Shown: positions 16,709 to 24,905 of the stretch, piece after piece
Numbering within the stretch: position 1 is the first letter of the stretch
Layout of the letters: the number at the start of each line of letters is the position of its first letter
NCBI RefSeq assembly: GCF_020404845.1
Contig: NZ_JAIOJZ010000058.1
Coordinates: forward strand, 1-44,808
Reading direction: 5' to 3'
DNA length: 44,808 nucleotides
DNA from: Streptomyces hyderabadensis
GTDB taxonomy: Bacteria; Actinomycetota; Actinomycetes; Streptomycetales; Streptomycetaceae
Position numbers and translations under genes: made by a program
The notes under the pieces: generated by a model
What the model saw: the letters and a program-made list of their open reading frames with translations, nothing else
Databases searched by the model: none
Told to the model about the DNA's origin: nothing

Positions 16709-17596
16709 CTAGACCGTGGTCCGGCGGCTTTGGTTGCGCGCCGCCGACGGCCGCGACGCAACCGTGACAAACACCACCAGGCCGCCCCCGTCCGTCAGTC
16801 CGAGCCGCCGGCCTCGGTGACGGCCCGCCGGAAGCCGGTGTTGACCCGCGGTCAGGCCGCCGTCGACCGCCAGGGTGGTGCCGGTGATCCAGGCGGCGTC
16901 GTGGGAGGCGAGGAAGGCGACGGCCGCCGCGATGTCCTCGGGCTCGCCGACCCGCCCGAGCGGGTACAGCCCCCGTACCGCCGCGAGTTCCTCGTCCCGG
17001 CCCTCCCAGGCCCTGGTGCGCACCGTGCCCGGCGTCACGAGGTTGACGCGGACGCCGCGCGGGGCCGCGTGTCCGGCGAGGGTGCGGGTCAGCGAGGCCA
17101 GACCGGCCTTGGCGGCGCTGTAGGCGTGGTTGCCGAAGTCCTGGACGCCGTTGACCGAGCCGATGCTCACGATCGCGCCGCGCCCCGAGGCCGCGAGGTG
17201 GGGCAGGGCGGCCCGGCAGCAGCGGTAGGCGCCGGTGAGGGTGACGTCGAGGTCGCGGGCCCAGACCTCGTCGGGTTCGTCCTCGAAGAGCGGGGCGTCG
17301 GGGGTGCAGGCGAAGGCGTTGTTGACCAGCACGTCCAGGGCGCCGAAGGCGTCCACGGCGTACTCGACGGCCGCCTCCACACAGGCACGGTCGCCCACGT
17401 CGCAGGCGTACGCGGTCACGGCGAGCCCCGCGTCCGCCAGTTCCGCCGCCGTCCGCCGTGCCGCGGCGAGGTCCACGTCGGTCAGCAGCACCCTGGCCCC
17501 CTCCGTCGCCAGCCGGCGCGCGGTGGCCGCGCCGATGCCCCGGGCCGCGCCCGTCACGAGTGCCGCGTGGTCGGTGAATCGCCTGGAGTCCGTCAT
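16709..17596 (-). CDS. SDR-family oxidoreductase with aberrant C-terminus
   Basis: A classical short-chain dehydrogenase. TGAARGIGAA (near residues 15-24) binds NAD(P), the catalytic Ser/Tyr/Lys lie in GSVNG, YSAAK near 162-166, and WITGTTLAVDGGLTAG closes the Rossmann fold near 240-255. Family members end about 20 aa later. Here the frame runs on for about 44 Arg- and Gly-rich residues to a stop at 16709. Removing one G near 16844-16848 would restore an ending NTGFRRAVTEAGGSD with a stop at 16795, so a one-base insertion is likely. The catalytic core is intact and the protein may still work. The substrate is unknown. Confidence 0.85.
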   Translation of the reverse strand: MTDSRRFTDHAALVTGAARGIGAATARRLATEGARVLLTDVDLAAARRTAAELADAGLAVTAYACDVGDRACVEAAVEYAVDAFGALDVLVNNAFACTPDAPLFEDEPDEVWARDLDVTLTGAYRCCRAALPHLAASGRGAIVSIGSVNGVQDFGNHAYSAAKAGLASLTRTLAGHAAPRGVRVNLVTPGTVRTRAWEGRDEELAAVRGLYPLGRVGEPEDIAAAVAFLASHDAAWITGTTLAVDGGLTAGQHRLPAGRHRGRRLGLTDGGGLVVFVTVASRPSAARNQSRRTTV

Positions 17597-17645
17597 GGCC
17601 CGACCGTACTGCCGCGACGATCACGGCGGCAGATACCGTGCGGCC

Positions 17646-18185
17646 ATGTCCGCGTTCCTGCAGCAACTCCCCGCGCTCATAGGCGTCGTCATCGGCGCCC
17701 TCGGTTCGTATCTCGCCGTGGTCCGCAGCGACCGTGCCCGGTTCGACCGGGAGACGGCGGCCCGCTGGGAGGAGCGCAGGCTCGCGGTGTACGCCGACTA
17801 CGCGCGGGTACTGAAGACCTCCGTCACGCTGACGTACCGGATCGCCGCCCACCTCGGCAACGACCCGCACCCGCACCCACTGGCCCCCGCGGACGCCGCG
17901 CCCGCCCAGGCCGAGGCGGCCCTCGCCCGGGACCCGGCCGGTGAGGCCCTGCTCCTGCTGGGCAGCAAGGACGTGGTGGAGAAGGCGCGGGCCTGGGTGG
18001 TGGCGGTGATGGAGATGGAGCGCTTCCTGCGCGAGGAGACCCGCGACCCCGAGGCCTGGCGGGCCCTGCTGGAGCGGCAGCGCGCCGCACGTGAGGGCTA
18101 CTACACGGCCGTGCGGGAGGATCTGGCGCTGCCGCCCGGGCACGGGGCGCGGTGGCCGCTGCCGCCCGTCAGCGGTACCCGGTGA
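17646..18185 (+). CDS. Membrane-anchored helical hypothetical protein (179 aa)
   Basis: A 179-aa protein with one N-terminal hydrophobic segment (LPALIGVVIGALGSYLAVV, residues 8-26) followed by a basic and acidic helical region (ARFDRETAARWEERRLAVYADYARVLK). The rest is largely helical and cytoplasmic by the positive-inside rule. I recall similar proteins being common in Streptomyces without assigned function. It starts at ATG 17646 (MSAFLQQ), about 50 nt from the divergent SDR. Its last 17 nt overlap the end of the convergent SDR gene. Confidence 0.8.
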   Translation: MSAFLQQLPALIGVVIGALGSYLAVVRSDRARFDRETAARWEERRLAVYADYARVLKTSVTLTYRIAAHLGNDPHPHPLAPADAAPAQAEAALARDPAGEALLLLGSKDVVEKARAWVVAVMEMERFLREETRDPEAWRALLERQRAAREGYYTAVREDLALPPGHGARWPLPPVSGTR

Positions 18186-19095
18186 CGTCGGCGGGTTTGT
18201 CCTGGTCCTGCACCTCGACGAGATACCGCCAGGCGTCCGGGCGGCTGCCGTCGAGGTCGGTGAAGCCGTACTCCTGGGCGAGGCCGCCGCTGGAGAGGGA
18301 CTGCCCGTTGAAGCGCGCCGCGCCCGGGTCGGCGGCGAGGGCGGCGACCGCGCGGCCGACGTAGCGGGGCGTCTCGGAGATGGCGAAGTGCGGGACGCGG
18401 TCGAGGGCGTCGCGCCAGTTCTCCTCGCGTACCCCGAAGTGGTCGAGCATGATCTCCGAGCGCAGCCAGCCCGGGGTCAGCGCGACGGCGGTGGCGCCGC
18501 GCGGCCCCACCTCGTGCCCGAGGGAGAAGGCCATGCGCAGGACGGACGTCTTGGCCAGGTCGTAGAAGAACGAGTTGCGGTAGTGGTCGCGGTTGTAGGC
18601 GTCGGTGCCGTCGGTGACCTCGACGACGAGTCCGCCGGGGCGGCGCAGCAGCAGCGGCAGGGCGTGGTGGCTGGTGATGGCGTGGGTCTCGACGGCGAGC
18701 CGCAGCAGCCTGAGCCCCTTGTCGAGGTCGTGCTCCCAGACCGGTCTGTCCCACTCGAAGAGGGTCTCGCCGCCCCAGATGTCGTTGACGAGGATGTCCA
18801 GGCGGGCCTGCTCGCTGGCGATCCGGTCGACGACGGCGGCCACCTGCGCCGGGTCGAGGTGGTCGGCGGGTACCGCGATGCCGTGGCCGCCCGCCTCGGT
18901 GACCAGGTCGGCGGTGTCCTCGATCGCCTCGGGGCGGTCGTACTCCGAGCGCCGGGCGCGGGTGCTGCGGCCGGTGACGTAGACGGTGGCGCCGGCCGCG
19001 CCCAGTTCGACGGCGATGCCCCGTCCGGCGCCGCGGGTCGCCCCGGCGACCAGTGCGACCCTGCCCGCCAGCGGGCCTTTCGGTGCCCCTGTCAT
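18169..19095 (-). CDS. SDR-family NAD(P)-dependent oxidoreductase
   Basis: A 308-aa short-chain dehydrogenase with cofactor motif GATRGAGRGIA (near residues 18-28), NDIWGG instead of the usual NNAG near 108, a catalytic YDLAKTS near 179-185 and a C-terminal extension beyond the common 250 aa (YGFTDLDGSRPDAWRYLVEVQD). The Ile-Trp-Gly-Gly variant and the extension are typical of a subgroup often annotated as SDR oxidoreductase of unknown substrate. It starts at ATG 19095. Its 3' end overlaps the convergent gene by 17 nt. Confidence 0.9.
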   Translation of the reverse strand: MTGAPKGPLAGRVALVAGATRGAGRGIAVELGAAGATVYVTGRSTRARRSEYDRPEAIEDTADLVTEAGGHGIAVPADHLDPAQVAAVVDRIASEQARLDILVNDIWGGETLFEWDRPVWEHDLDKGLRLLRLAVETHAITSHHALPLLLRRPGGLVVEVTDGTDAYNRDHYRNSFFYDLAKTSVLRMAFSLGHEVGPRGATAVALTPGWLRSEIMLDHFGVREENWRDALDRVPHFAISETPRYVGRAVAALAADPGAARFNGQSLSSGGLAQEYGFTDLDGSRPDAWRYLVEVQDQDKPADVTGYR

Positions 19096-19255
19096 GTCCG
19101 GCTCCCGTCCTCTCCCTCGCGTCCGCGCGTGCTCACGTGCCGCGGTGGCTCACGTTCCGCACGAGCGATGTCGTGTTCGAGAGTGCCCGGGAAGCCGGAC
19201 ATCTTCTGTCACCTTTTGCCGCGTGTCCGGGACGGACCCGACCGCGACCGCCCGG

Positions 19256-19885
19256 TCAGTGCCCCCGCTTGATCCACTCCTCCAGGTGCGGGGCCTCGGC
19301 GCCGATGGTCGTGGAATCGCCGTGCCCGGTGCGGACCTCCGTCTCGGGCGGCAGGACCAGCAGCTTGTCCCGGATCGAGTCGATGATGGTCGGGAAGTGG
19401 GAGTACGACCGGCCGGTGGCGCCGGGCCCGCCCTGGAAGAGGGTGTCGCCGGTGAAGACGGTGCCGAGAGCCGGGTCGTAGAGGCAGACCGCGCCGGGCG
19501 CGTGGCCCGGGGTGTGCAGGACGGTCAGGTCGGCGCCGGCCGCCTCGATGACGAGGCCGTCGGTCAGCCAGGCGTCCGGGTCGCGGTCGGGGTGGGTCTG
19601 CTGCCACAGGGGGAGGTCGTCGCGGTGCAGCCAGATGGTGGCGCCGGTGCGCTCGGCGAGCGCGGGTGCGGCGCCCACGTGGTCGTTGTGGGCGTGGGTG
19701 CACACGATGGCGGTGAGCCGGCGGTCTCCGACGGCCTCGGCGATCGCGTCGGCGTCGTGGGCGGCGTCGATGACGACGACCTCGTGGTCGTCGCCGACGA
19801 GCCAGACGTTGTTGTCGACGTCCCAGGTGCCGCCGTCGAGGCTGAACTGCCCCGAGGTGACGAGGCGTTCGATGCGGGGGGCCAT
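19256..19885 (-). CDS. MBL-fold metallo-hydrolase linked to mycothiol formaldehyde oxidation
   Basis: A 209-aa glyoxalase-II-like metallo-beta-lactamase-fold enzyme. It has THAHNDHVG (the HxHxDH metal motif, near residues 63-71), a downstream His in HTPGHAPG, Asp in FTGDTLF and a final His in TGHGDST. Its start shares one base with the stop of the mycothiol dehydrogenase gene (TGATG), so they are translationally coupled. It probably hydrolyses the S-formylmycothiol, or a related mycothiol thioester, produced by that dehydrogenase. The coupling is seen in sequence; the exact substrate is inferred. Confidence 0.9.
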   Translation of the reverse strand: MAPRIERLVTSGQFSLDGGTWDVDNNVWLVGDDHEVVVIDAAHDADAIAEAVGDRRLTAIVCTHAHNDHVGAAPALAERTGATIWLHRDDLPLWQQTHPDRDPDAWLTDGLVIEAAGADLTVLHTPGHAPGAVCLYDPALGTVFTGDTLFQGGPGATGRSYSHFPTIIDSIRDKLLVLPPETEVRTGHGDSTTIGAEAPHLEEWIKRGH

Positions 19886-20973
19886 CAGAGCACCACCACC
19901 GAACGCAGTACGTCACCGGCGTGCATCCGGTCGAAGGCCTGCTCGACCTCGTCCAGGCGGATGGTCTCCGTGACGAACGCGCCGAGGTCCAGGCGGCCCT
20001 GGAGGTGGAGGTCGATCAGCATCGGGAAGTCGCGGGAGGGCAGGCAGTCGCCGTACCAGGAGGACTTCAGGGCGCCGCCGCGGCCGAACACGTCGAGCAG
20101 CGGCAGTTCCAGCTTCATCTCGGGGGTCGGTACTCCGACGAGGACGACGGTGCCGGCCAGGTCGCGGGCGTAGAAGGCCTGCCGGTAGGTCTCGGGGCGG
20201 CCGACGGCCTCGATGACGACGTCGGCGCCGAAGCCGCCGGTCAGTTCGCGGATCGCCTCGACGGGATCGGTCTCGCGGGAGTTGACGGTGTGGGTGGCGC
20301 CCATGCCCCGGGCGGTCTCCAGCTTGCGGTCGTCGATGTCCACGGCGATGACCTTCGACGCGCCCGCCAGGTGGGAGCCGGCGATCGCCGCGTCGCCGAC
20401 GCCGCCGCAGCCGATGACGGCGACGGTGTCGCCGCGGCCGACGTTGCCGGTGTTGATGGCGGCGCCGATGCCGGCCATCACCCCGCAGCCGAGCAGCCCG
20501 GCCACCTCCGCGGAGACGGCCGGGTCGACCTTGGTGCACTGTCCGGCGGCGACCAGGGTCTTCTCGGCGAAGGCGCCGATGCCGAGGGCCGGGGACAGCT
20601 CCTGGCCGGTCGAGGCGAGGGTCATCTTCTGCTCGGCGTTGTGGGTGTCGAAGCAGTACCAGGGCCGTCCGCGCAGACAGGCCCGGCAGGTGCCGCACAC
20701 CGCACGCCAGTTGAGGATCACGAAGTCCCCGGGGGCGACGTCGGTGACACCGGCGCCGACCGACTCCACGACGCCCGCGGCCTCGTGCCCGAGCAGGAAC
20801 GGGTAGTCGTCACTGATGCCGCCCTGCTTGTAGTGCAGGTCGGTGTGGCACACCCCGCAGGCCTGGATCTTCACCACGGCCTCGCCCGGGCCGGGGTCCG
20901 GCACGACGATCGTCTCGATCCGCACCGGCTCGTCCTTGCCCGGCGCGATCACGCCGCGTACTTCCTGCGCCAT
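19885..20973 (-). CDS. mscR: S-(hydroxymethyl)mycothiol dehydrogenase
   Basis: A 362-aa zinc-dependent class III-like alcohol dehydrogenase that oxidises S-hydroxymethyl-mycothiol in formaldehyde detoxification. It has the catalytic zinc ligands in CGVCHTD (Cys near residue 40) and GHEAAG. The structural zinc site is the Cys cluster CGTCRACLRGRPWYC near 95-109, and the NAD-binding motif is GCGGVGDAA near 188. DTHNAEQKMTL after the Cys cluster and the overall length fit the actinobacterial enzyme (MscR, also called AdhE2). It is followed by a coupled MBL hydrolase, the usual two-gene arrangement. It starts at ATG 20973 with GAAGGGG about 9 nt upstream. Confidence 0.93.
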   Translation of the reverse strand: MAQEVRGVIAPGKDEPVRIETIVVPDPGPGEAVVKIQACGVCHTDLHYKQGGISDDYPFLLGHEAAGVVESVGAGVTDVAPGDFVILNWRAVCGTCRACLRGRPWYCFDTHNAEQKMTLASTGQELSPALGIGAFAEKTLVAAGQCTKVDPAVSAEVAGLLGCGVMAGIGAAINTGNVGRGDTVAVIGCGGVGDAAIAGSHLAGASKVIAVDIDDRKLETARGMGATHTVNSRETDPVEAIRELTGGFGADVVIEAVGRPETYRQAFYARDLAGTVVLVGVPTPEMKLELPLLDVFGRGGALKSSWYGDCLPSRDFPMLIDLHLQGRLDLGAFVTETIRLDEVEQAFDRMHAGDVLRSVVVL

Positions 20974-21103
20974 GGTCCTGACCCCTTCCTCGGCCGTTCA
21001 GCATCCCCCCAGACCCTACGCGCAAGTGATCGCGAAGGGGCAGGTGACGGGGCGGTCGACCGGGTCCGGCCGACCGACCGGACACCGGGGACGGGCTCGG
21101 GGG

Positions 21104-21388
21104 TCAGCCCAGGGCGGGGACGACGCCGAAGACGGGCGAGACCAGGCCGGTGACCTGCTGGAGCTGCTCCAGGTCGTGCAGCCGGTTCAGCTGCTGGGAG
21201 GGGAGCGGCATCCGCGCCCGGTCCTCGGCGGGCATGTCACCGACCGCCAGCGAATCGAGGGTGTTCATCACGCTGAGCTTCTGCGTGCCCAGTGCGCCCG
21301 CGTCGGCCGCGCTCGCCATCGGGGCGGCGAGGCCGGTGACACCGGCGGCGAGCCCGACGGCAGCGACGATACGTCGTGTTGAGATCAT
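21104..21388 (-). CDS. Small secreted protein (94 aa)
   Basis: A 94-aa exported protein. The signal peptide MISTRRIVAAVGLAAGVTGL ends near ASA-AD (residue 28). The mature part is about 66 aa, hydrophilic then Leu/Val-rich: QQLNRLHDLEQLQQVTGLVSPVFGVVPAL. There is no Cys. It resembles small secreted Streptomyces proteins with Leu-Asn-Gln repeats near the C-terminus, of unknown function. The start at ATG 21388 is divergent from the NTF2-like gene. Confidence 0.75.
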   Translation of the reverse strand: MISTRRIVAAVGLAAGVTGLAAPMASAADAGALGTQKLSVMNTLDSLAVGDMPAEDRARMPLPSQQLNRLHDLEQLQQVTGLVSPVFGVVPALG

Positions 21389-21498
21389 GTGCTGCGCAAC
21401 GGGTGGGGCCGGGCGGCGGACACGGGCGGGCGGCTGGGCTCACCCGTGAGGACGAGTGTCCCCGGTGGCGTTGCCGTGGGCGCCGGGACGGAGGAAGC

Positions 21499-21562
21499 TC
21501 GAAGGAGGAGGGCCGCGACGGCCCGTTCCCGCTGCGGGCCGCGGCCCTTCGACCTTCGAAGG
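21499..21562 (+). promoter_or_regulatory. Structured leader with duplicated Shine-Dalgarno element
   Basis: GGGCCGCG (21510-21517) pairs with CGCGGCCC (21540-21547), and TCGAA/TTCGA extend the stem outward across a bulge. CGAAGGAGG occurs twice, at 21500-21508 and 21557-21565; the second copy is the ribosome binding site of the NTF2-like gene. CCTTCGAAGG (21553-21562) is itself a palindrome that could bury that site. Confidence 0.45.
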
Positions 21563-21570
21563 AGGTCGTC

Positions 21571-21936
21571 ATGGGCACCACGGCAGGCCCCGGCTTCGAC
21601 ACCGAAGCGCTGCGCCGGGGCATCGAAGGAGAGACGGCGGCACCCCTGTTGTCGCTGTACGCGCGAGACGCGGAGGTCCGCATCGTCGACCGGTACGACC
21701 AGCCCAGCCACCCCAAGGTCCTGCACGGCCGGGACGAGATCGCCGAGATGCTCGACGACGTCTACAGCCGTGACATGACCCATCGGATGGGACGCTGCGT
21801 GGTCCAGGGCGACCAGGTGGCGTTCAGCGAGGAGTGCACCTATCCGGACGGGGTGCGGGTCCTCGCCGAGTCGATGCTGACGCTGCGCGACGGCGAGATC
21901 GTCGACCAGACCATGATCCAGGCCTGGGACGAGTAG
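21571..21936 (+). CDS. NTF2-like (SnoaL-type) small protein
   Basis: A 121-aa NTF2-fold protein: LRRGIEGETAAPLLSLYARDAEVRIVDR, then PKVLHGRDEIAEMLDDVYS and strands QVAFSEECTYPDGVRVLAESMLTLRDGEIVDQTMI. The fold serves as a binding pocket or an isomerase/cyclase. No catalytic residue is diagnostic here. The ATG at 21571 has an almost perfect AAGGAGGT ribosome binding site, within a structured leader. It may be co-regulated with neighbours, but none is obviously functionally linked. Confidence 0.85.
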   Translation: MGTTAGPGFDTEALRRGIEGETAAPLLSLYARDAEVRIVDRYDQPSHPKVLHGRDEIAEMLDDVYSRDMTHRMGRCVVQGDQVAFSEECTYPDGVRVLAESMLTLRDGEIVDQTMIQAWDE

Positions 21937-22054
21937 TCCGGGGTCTGCGGGGAGGGGGCGGCCGGCTCGGCGTGTCCAGGCGCTGTGCTCCACCACGTCG
22001 CACGCGGCGACTCCGTATTCCGGCCGTGCCCGGGTGAAGGCTGGGCCGGGGCGG

Positions 22055-22717
22055 TCAGCGCGCCGCCGGGCTCCAGCCGGGTGGGCGCAGCAGGGCCAGG
22101 AGCTGGCCGACTAGTTCGTCGACGACCTCGTCGAGGGTGGCGTCCACCCAGCCGGCGCTGTAGTCGTGCAGCAGGCCGTTGACGGCGCCGATGAACGCGG
22201 TGGCGGCGAGCCGGTAGTCGCGGGGCGCCGCCTCCCCGCGTACGGCGGCCGACCGGGCCTCGGCGCAGATGAGGCCGACCCAGCGGGCGCGGCGGGCCAG
22301 CCGTTGTTCCTCCAGGCGCGGGCTGACGCCGATGATCTCCACGAAGGTGATGCGGACGCGGCGCGGATCGGCGGTGACGTCGGCGGCGTAGGCGCGGAAG
22401 ATCGCCGCGGCGCGCTCGGGGAGCGGCAGGCCGCGGGTGCTCGCGGCCGCGGCGCGGACGGCGTCCTCGGCCCAGGCGTTGACCTGGAGGTGGAGTGCGG
22501 CGAGCACGTCCTCCAGGGTGCGGAACTCCTCGTAGAACTGGCGGGTGGACAGTCCGGCGGCCTCGCTGAGGGCCGCGACGGTCGTGGCGCGGTAACCGGG
22601 GGTGCCGCCGAAGAGCTGCAGCGCGGCGTCGAGGAAGCGCCGGCGGCGTTCGGCCTGGCGCTGCTCGGCCGATTTGCCGCCGTAGCGGCCCGTCGGCGCC
22701 CTGAGCCTGCCCGCCAC
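22055..22717 (-). CDS. TetR-family transcriptional regulator
   Basis: A 220-aa TetR-family protein. The HTH spans about residues 23-70 (FLDAALQLFGGTPGYRATTVAALSEAAGLSTRQFYEEFRTLEDVL). The C-terminal ligand domain is short, with IFRAYAADVTADPRRVRITFVEIIGVSP. It diverges from the beta-propeller gene. A 16-bp palindrome, CTTACT-TTGC-AGTAAG, at 22800-22815 lies between them and is the obvious operator. It starts at GTG 22717, preceded by GGGAGG. Confidence 0.9.
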   Translation of the reverse strand: MAGRLRAPTGRYGGKSAEQRQAERRRRFLDAALQLFGGTPGYRATTVAALSEAAGLSTRQFYEEFRTLEDVLAALHLQVNAWAEDAVRAAAASTRGLPLPERAAAIFRAYAADVTADPRRVRITFVEIIGVSPRLEEQRLARRARWVGLICAEARSAAVRGEAAPRDYRLAATAFIGAVNGLLHDYSAGWVDATLDEVVDELVGQLLALLRPPGWSPAAR

Positions 22718-22799
22718 CCGTTCGCCTCCCTCGCACCAACTCCCCGACCCCCAGCCGATTTTGTCGGGTCCGTGGCCTTGTGGAGAAGGGCACCCATTC

Positions 22800-22815
22800 C
22801 TTACTTTGCAGTAAG
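22800..22815. promoter_or_regulatory. Palindromic operator between TetR and beta-propeller genes
   Basis: CTTACT-TTGC-AGTAAG, 6-bp arms around a 4-nt spacer. It lies 83 nt before the TetR start on one side and about 80 nt before the secreted propeller gene on the other. A single site in a divergent intergenic region is what TetR autoregulators usually use. Confidence 0.65.
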
Positions 22816-22893
22816 TTGACTCTGAAAGCGGCCGTGTTCAGATTGCGCGCTCCATCGCCCCCACACCACGCCCCCATGCCGGAGGAGAGCAGC

Positions 22894-24147
22894 ATGCCCG
22901 CCTTCACGACCAGGCACCTCGGCGCCGTCGCCGCCGCCCTCGTTCTCACCGCCGCCGCCCCCGCCGCCACGGCCTCGGCCGCCCCGGACGCCCGCGCCGA
23001 CCTGCGCGAGGTGATGTTCGTCGGGAACAACTGGGACGGCACCGCGGACGTCATCCGGTCCACCGGAGACTTCGCCCGGATCGGGCGGATCGACGTCGTC
23101 CCGGACCGGGCGGAGCGGATGGCGGAGATCAACGCCGACCCGATCAGGTGGATCTACTTCCAGGCCATCCGCAACGGCGTCGGCGAGGGGCACGACCAGC
23201 TCGTCGACGACATGTACTCGACGCCGGACGGCACCTCGGTGGTCGTCTCCCGGCCGAGCTTTGCCGACGTGGTCTCCATCGACCTCGCCACCGGCGACAT
23301 CGAATGGCGCTTCCCCGTCTCCGGTTACCGCTCCGACCACATGGCGGTCTCCCCCGACGGCACCCGGGTCGCGGTCTCGGCGTCGACCTCCAACACGGTG
23401 CACGTCCTGGACATCGGGACGGGTGAGCAGGTCGGCTCCTTCGCCACCGGCGACAAGCCCCACGAGAACATCTTCACCGGCGACGGCAGGTACATCTGGA
23501 ACATGTCCATCGGCGAGGTGAACACCGCGCTCGACGCCCCCTGGCTCGACTGGACCAAGGGCGACCGGCACATCACGGTCGTGGACGCACGGACGTACGA
23601 GCCGGTCAAGGTCGTCGACATGCGGGAGCGGCTCGACGCGATCGGCCTCGGCGACCACTCGGACGCGGTGCGGCCCGCCGTCTTCTCGCCCGACGAGTCC
23701 ACGCTGTACTTCCAGGTGTCGTTCTTCAACGGCTTCTTCGAGTACGACGTCGTCACGGACCGGATCACCCGGACGAAGACCCTGCCGAAGAACCCCGCCA
23801 CCAGTGAGGACCGCACCACGTGGGTCAACGACTCGCGGCACCACGGGCTGTCCATGAGCCCGGACGGCGACAAGATCTGCGTCGCGGGCACGATGGACGA
23901 CTACGCGACGGTCGTCGACCGCGGCACCCTCCAAGAGGGCCCGCTGGTGGCCGCCGCCAAGCCGTACTGGGCCACGGTCAGCGGCGACGGCAGGCACTGC
24001 GTGGTCTCCGAGAGCGGCGCCGACCAGGTCACCGCCATCGACTTCGGCACCGGCGAGAAGTCGGTCTCGGTGCCCGTCGGCGACCACCCGCAGCGGGTCC
24101 GGATCGGCCATGTGGCGGCGGACTGGACGGGGCCGTCGGCGGGCTGA
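22894..24147 (+). CDS. Secreted YncE-like beta-propeller protein
   Basis: A 417-aa exported protein. The signal peptide MPAFTTRHLGAVAAALVLTA ends near ASA-AP (residue 29). The rest is made of repeated beta-propeller blades with SPDG motifs (MAVSPDGTRVAV, FTGDGRYIW, FSPDESTLYFQ, SMSPDGDKICVAG, SGDGRHCVV) and NTVHVLDIGTGEQVGSF, like YncE/YVTN proteins. No catalytic motif stands out; such proteins bind surface ligands or serve as scaffolds. It starts at ATG 22894 with GGAGGAG 6 nt upstream. It diverges from a TetR gene that probably controls it. Confidence 0.85.
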   Translation: MPAFTTRHLGAVAAALVLTAAAPAATASAAPDARADLREVMFVGNNWDGTADVIRSTGDFARIGRIDVVPDRAERMAEINADPIRWIYFQAIRNGVGEGHDQLVDDMYSTPDGTSVVVSRPSFADVVSIDLATGDIEWRFPVSGYRSDHMAVSPDGTRVAVSASTSNTVHVLDIGTGEQVGSFATGDKPHENIFTGDGRYIWNMSIGEVNTALDAPWLDWTKGDRHITVVDARTYEPVKVVDMRERLDAIGLGDHSDAVRPAVFSPDESTLYFQVSFFNGFFEYDVVTDRITRTKTLPKNPATSEDRTTWVNDSRHHGLSMSPDGDKICVAGTMDDYATVVDRGTLQEGPLVAAAKPYWATVSGDGRHCVVSESGADQVTAIDFGTGEKSVSVPVGDHPQRVRIGHVAADWTGPSAG

Positions 24148-24300
24148 GACACCCCGCGGTCCGGGCCCGGAAGGTCACCTTCGTACGCATGTGTGAGCCC
24201 GCCCGGCGGGGGTAGTCGCCCGGCAACGGACGAGACATGCATGCCCTCGACACCACTGCCCCGGAAGGAGGTCCGTGACAGCGCACTCCAGAAGAAGCGC

Positions 24301-24368
24301 CCGGGCCGCTTCCCCCGACACGGAGCGGCCCGGTCCGCACCGGGCGGCACTCTCACGGGTGCCGCCCG
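24301..24368. terminator. Two tandem hairpins between convergent genes
   Basis: CCGGGCCGCT (24301-24310) pairs with AGCGGCCCGG (24324-24333). CGGGCGGCAC (24341-24350) pairs with GTGCCGCCCG (24359-24368). Both stems are perfect over 10 bp and lie between the stop of the propeller gene (24147) and the end of the phosphoesterase gene (24388). Confidence 0.75.
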
Positions 24369-24387
24369 TCTCCTTGCCGGCCTGTGC

Positions 24388-24888
24388 TCACCGCGGCGGC
24401 AGCCGGTGCAGCTCGACGTCCCGCAGCCGGCCGTCGGCGACCTCGGCGGTCATGTAGGTGCGGTAGGGCTGGCGGCGCCGGTCCGTCGGGGACCCCGGGT
24501 TGAGCAGCCGCAGGCCGGTTTCCGCGGTGCTGTCCCAGGGGATGTGGCTGTGCCCGAAGACCAGGACGTCCAGGTCGGGGAAGCGGGCGGCGCAGCGGGC
24601 CTCCCGTCCCTGCGCGGCGCCCGTCTCGTGGACGACGCCGAAGCGCAGGCCGCCGAGGTCCGCGTACGCCACCTCGGGCAGCCGGGCGCGCAGCTCGGGG
24701 CCGTCGTTGTTGCCGTGGACGCCGACGAGCCTGCGGCTGCGGCTCTCCAGCAGATCGAGGGTGGCCGTGTCGACCCAGTCCCCCGCGTGCAGGACGACGT
24801 CCGCGTGCGGAAGCTCCGCCAGCAGCGGCGCCGGCAGTTCCTTGGCGCGCTTGGGCAGGTGGGTGTCGGACGTGATCAGCAGACGCAC
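24388..24888 (-). CDS. YfcE-like metallophosphoesterase
   Basis: A 166-aa calcineurin-fold phosphoesterase of the small YfcE/MJ0936 type. Metal motifs in order are SDTHLP (residues 7-12), HAGDWVD (near 35-41), GNNDG (near 59-63) and FGHSH (near 111-115). It probably hydrolyses phosphodiesters or cyclic nucleotides; the physiological substrate is unknown. It starts at GTG 24888. The start lies only 18 nt from the first arm of the palindromes at 24906-24947, so the putative operator could silence both this gene and the divergent isochorismatase gene. Confidence 0.88.
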   Translation of the reverse strand: MRLLITSDTHLPKRAKELPAPLLAELPHADVVLHAGDWVDTATLDLLESRSRRLVGVHGNNDGPELRARLPEVAYADLGGLRFGVVHETGAAQGREARCAARFPDLDVLVFGHSHIPWDSTAETGLRLLNPGSPTDRRRQPYRTYMTAEVADGRLRDVELHRLPPR

Positions 24889-24905
24889 GCGGTCCAGTTT
24901 AATCG

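Noticed and set aside
24275..24457. A 60-aa frame starting at GTG 24275 behind an excellent GGAAGGAGG
   Set aside because: It contains both terminator hairpins, overlaps the end of the phosphoesterase gene, and its protein is Arg/Ser/Pro-rich without recognisable features. The ribosome-site match may be chance.
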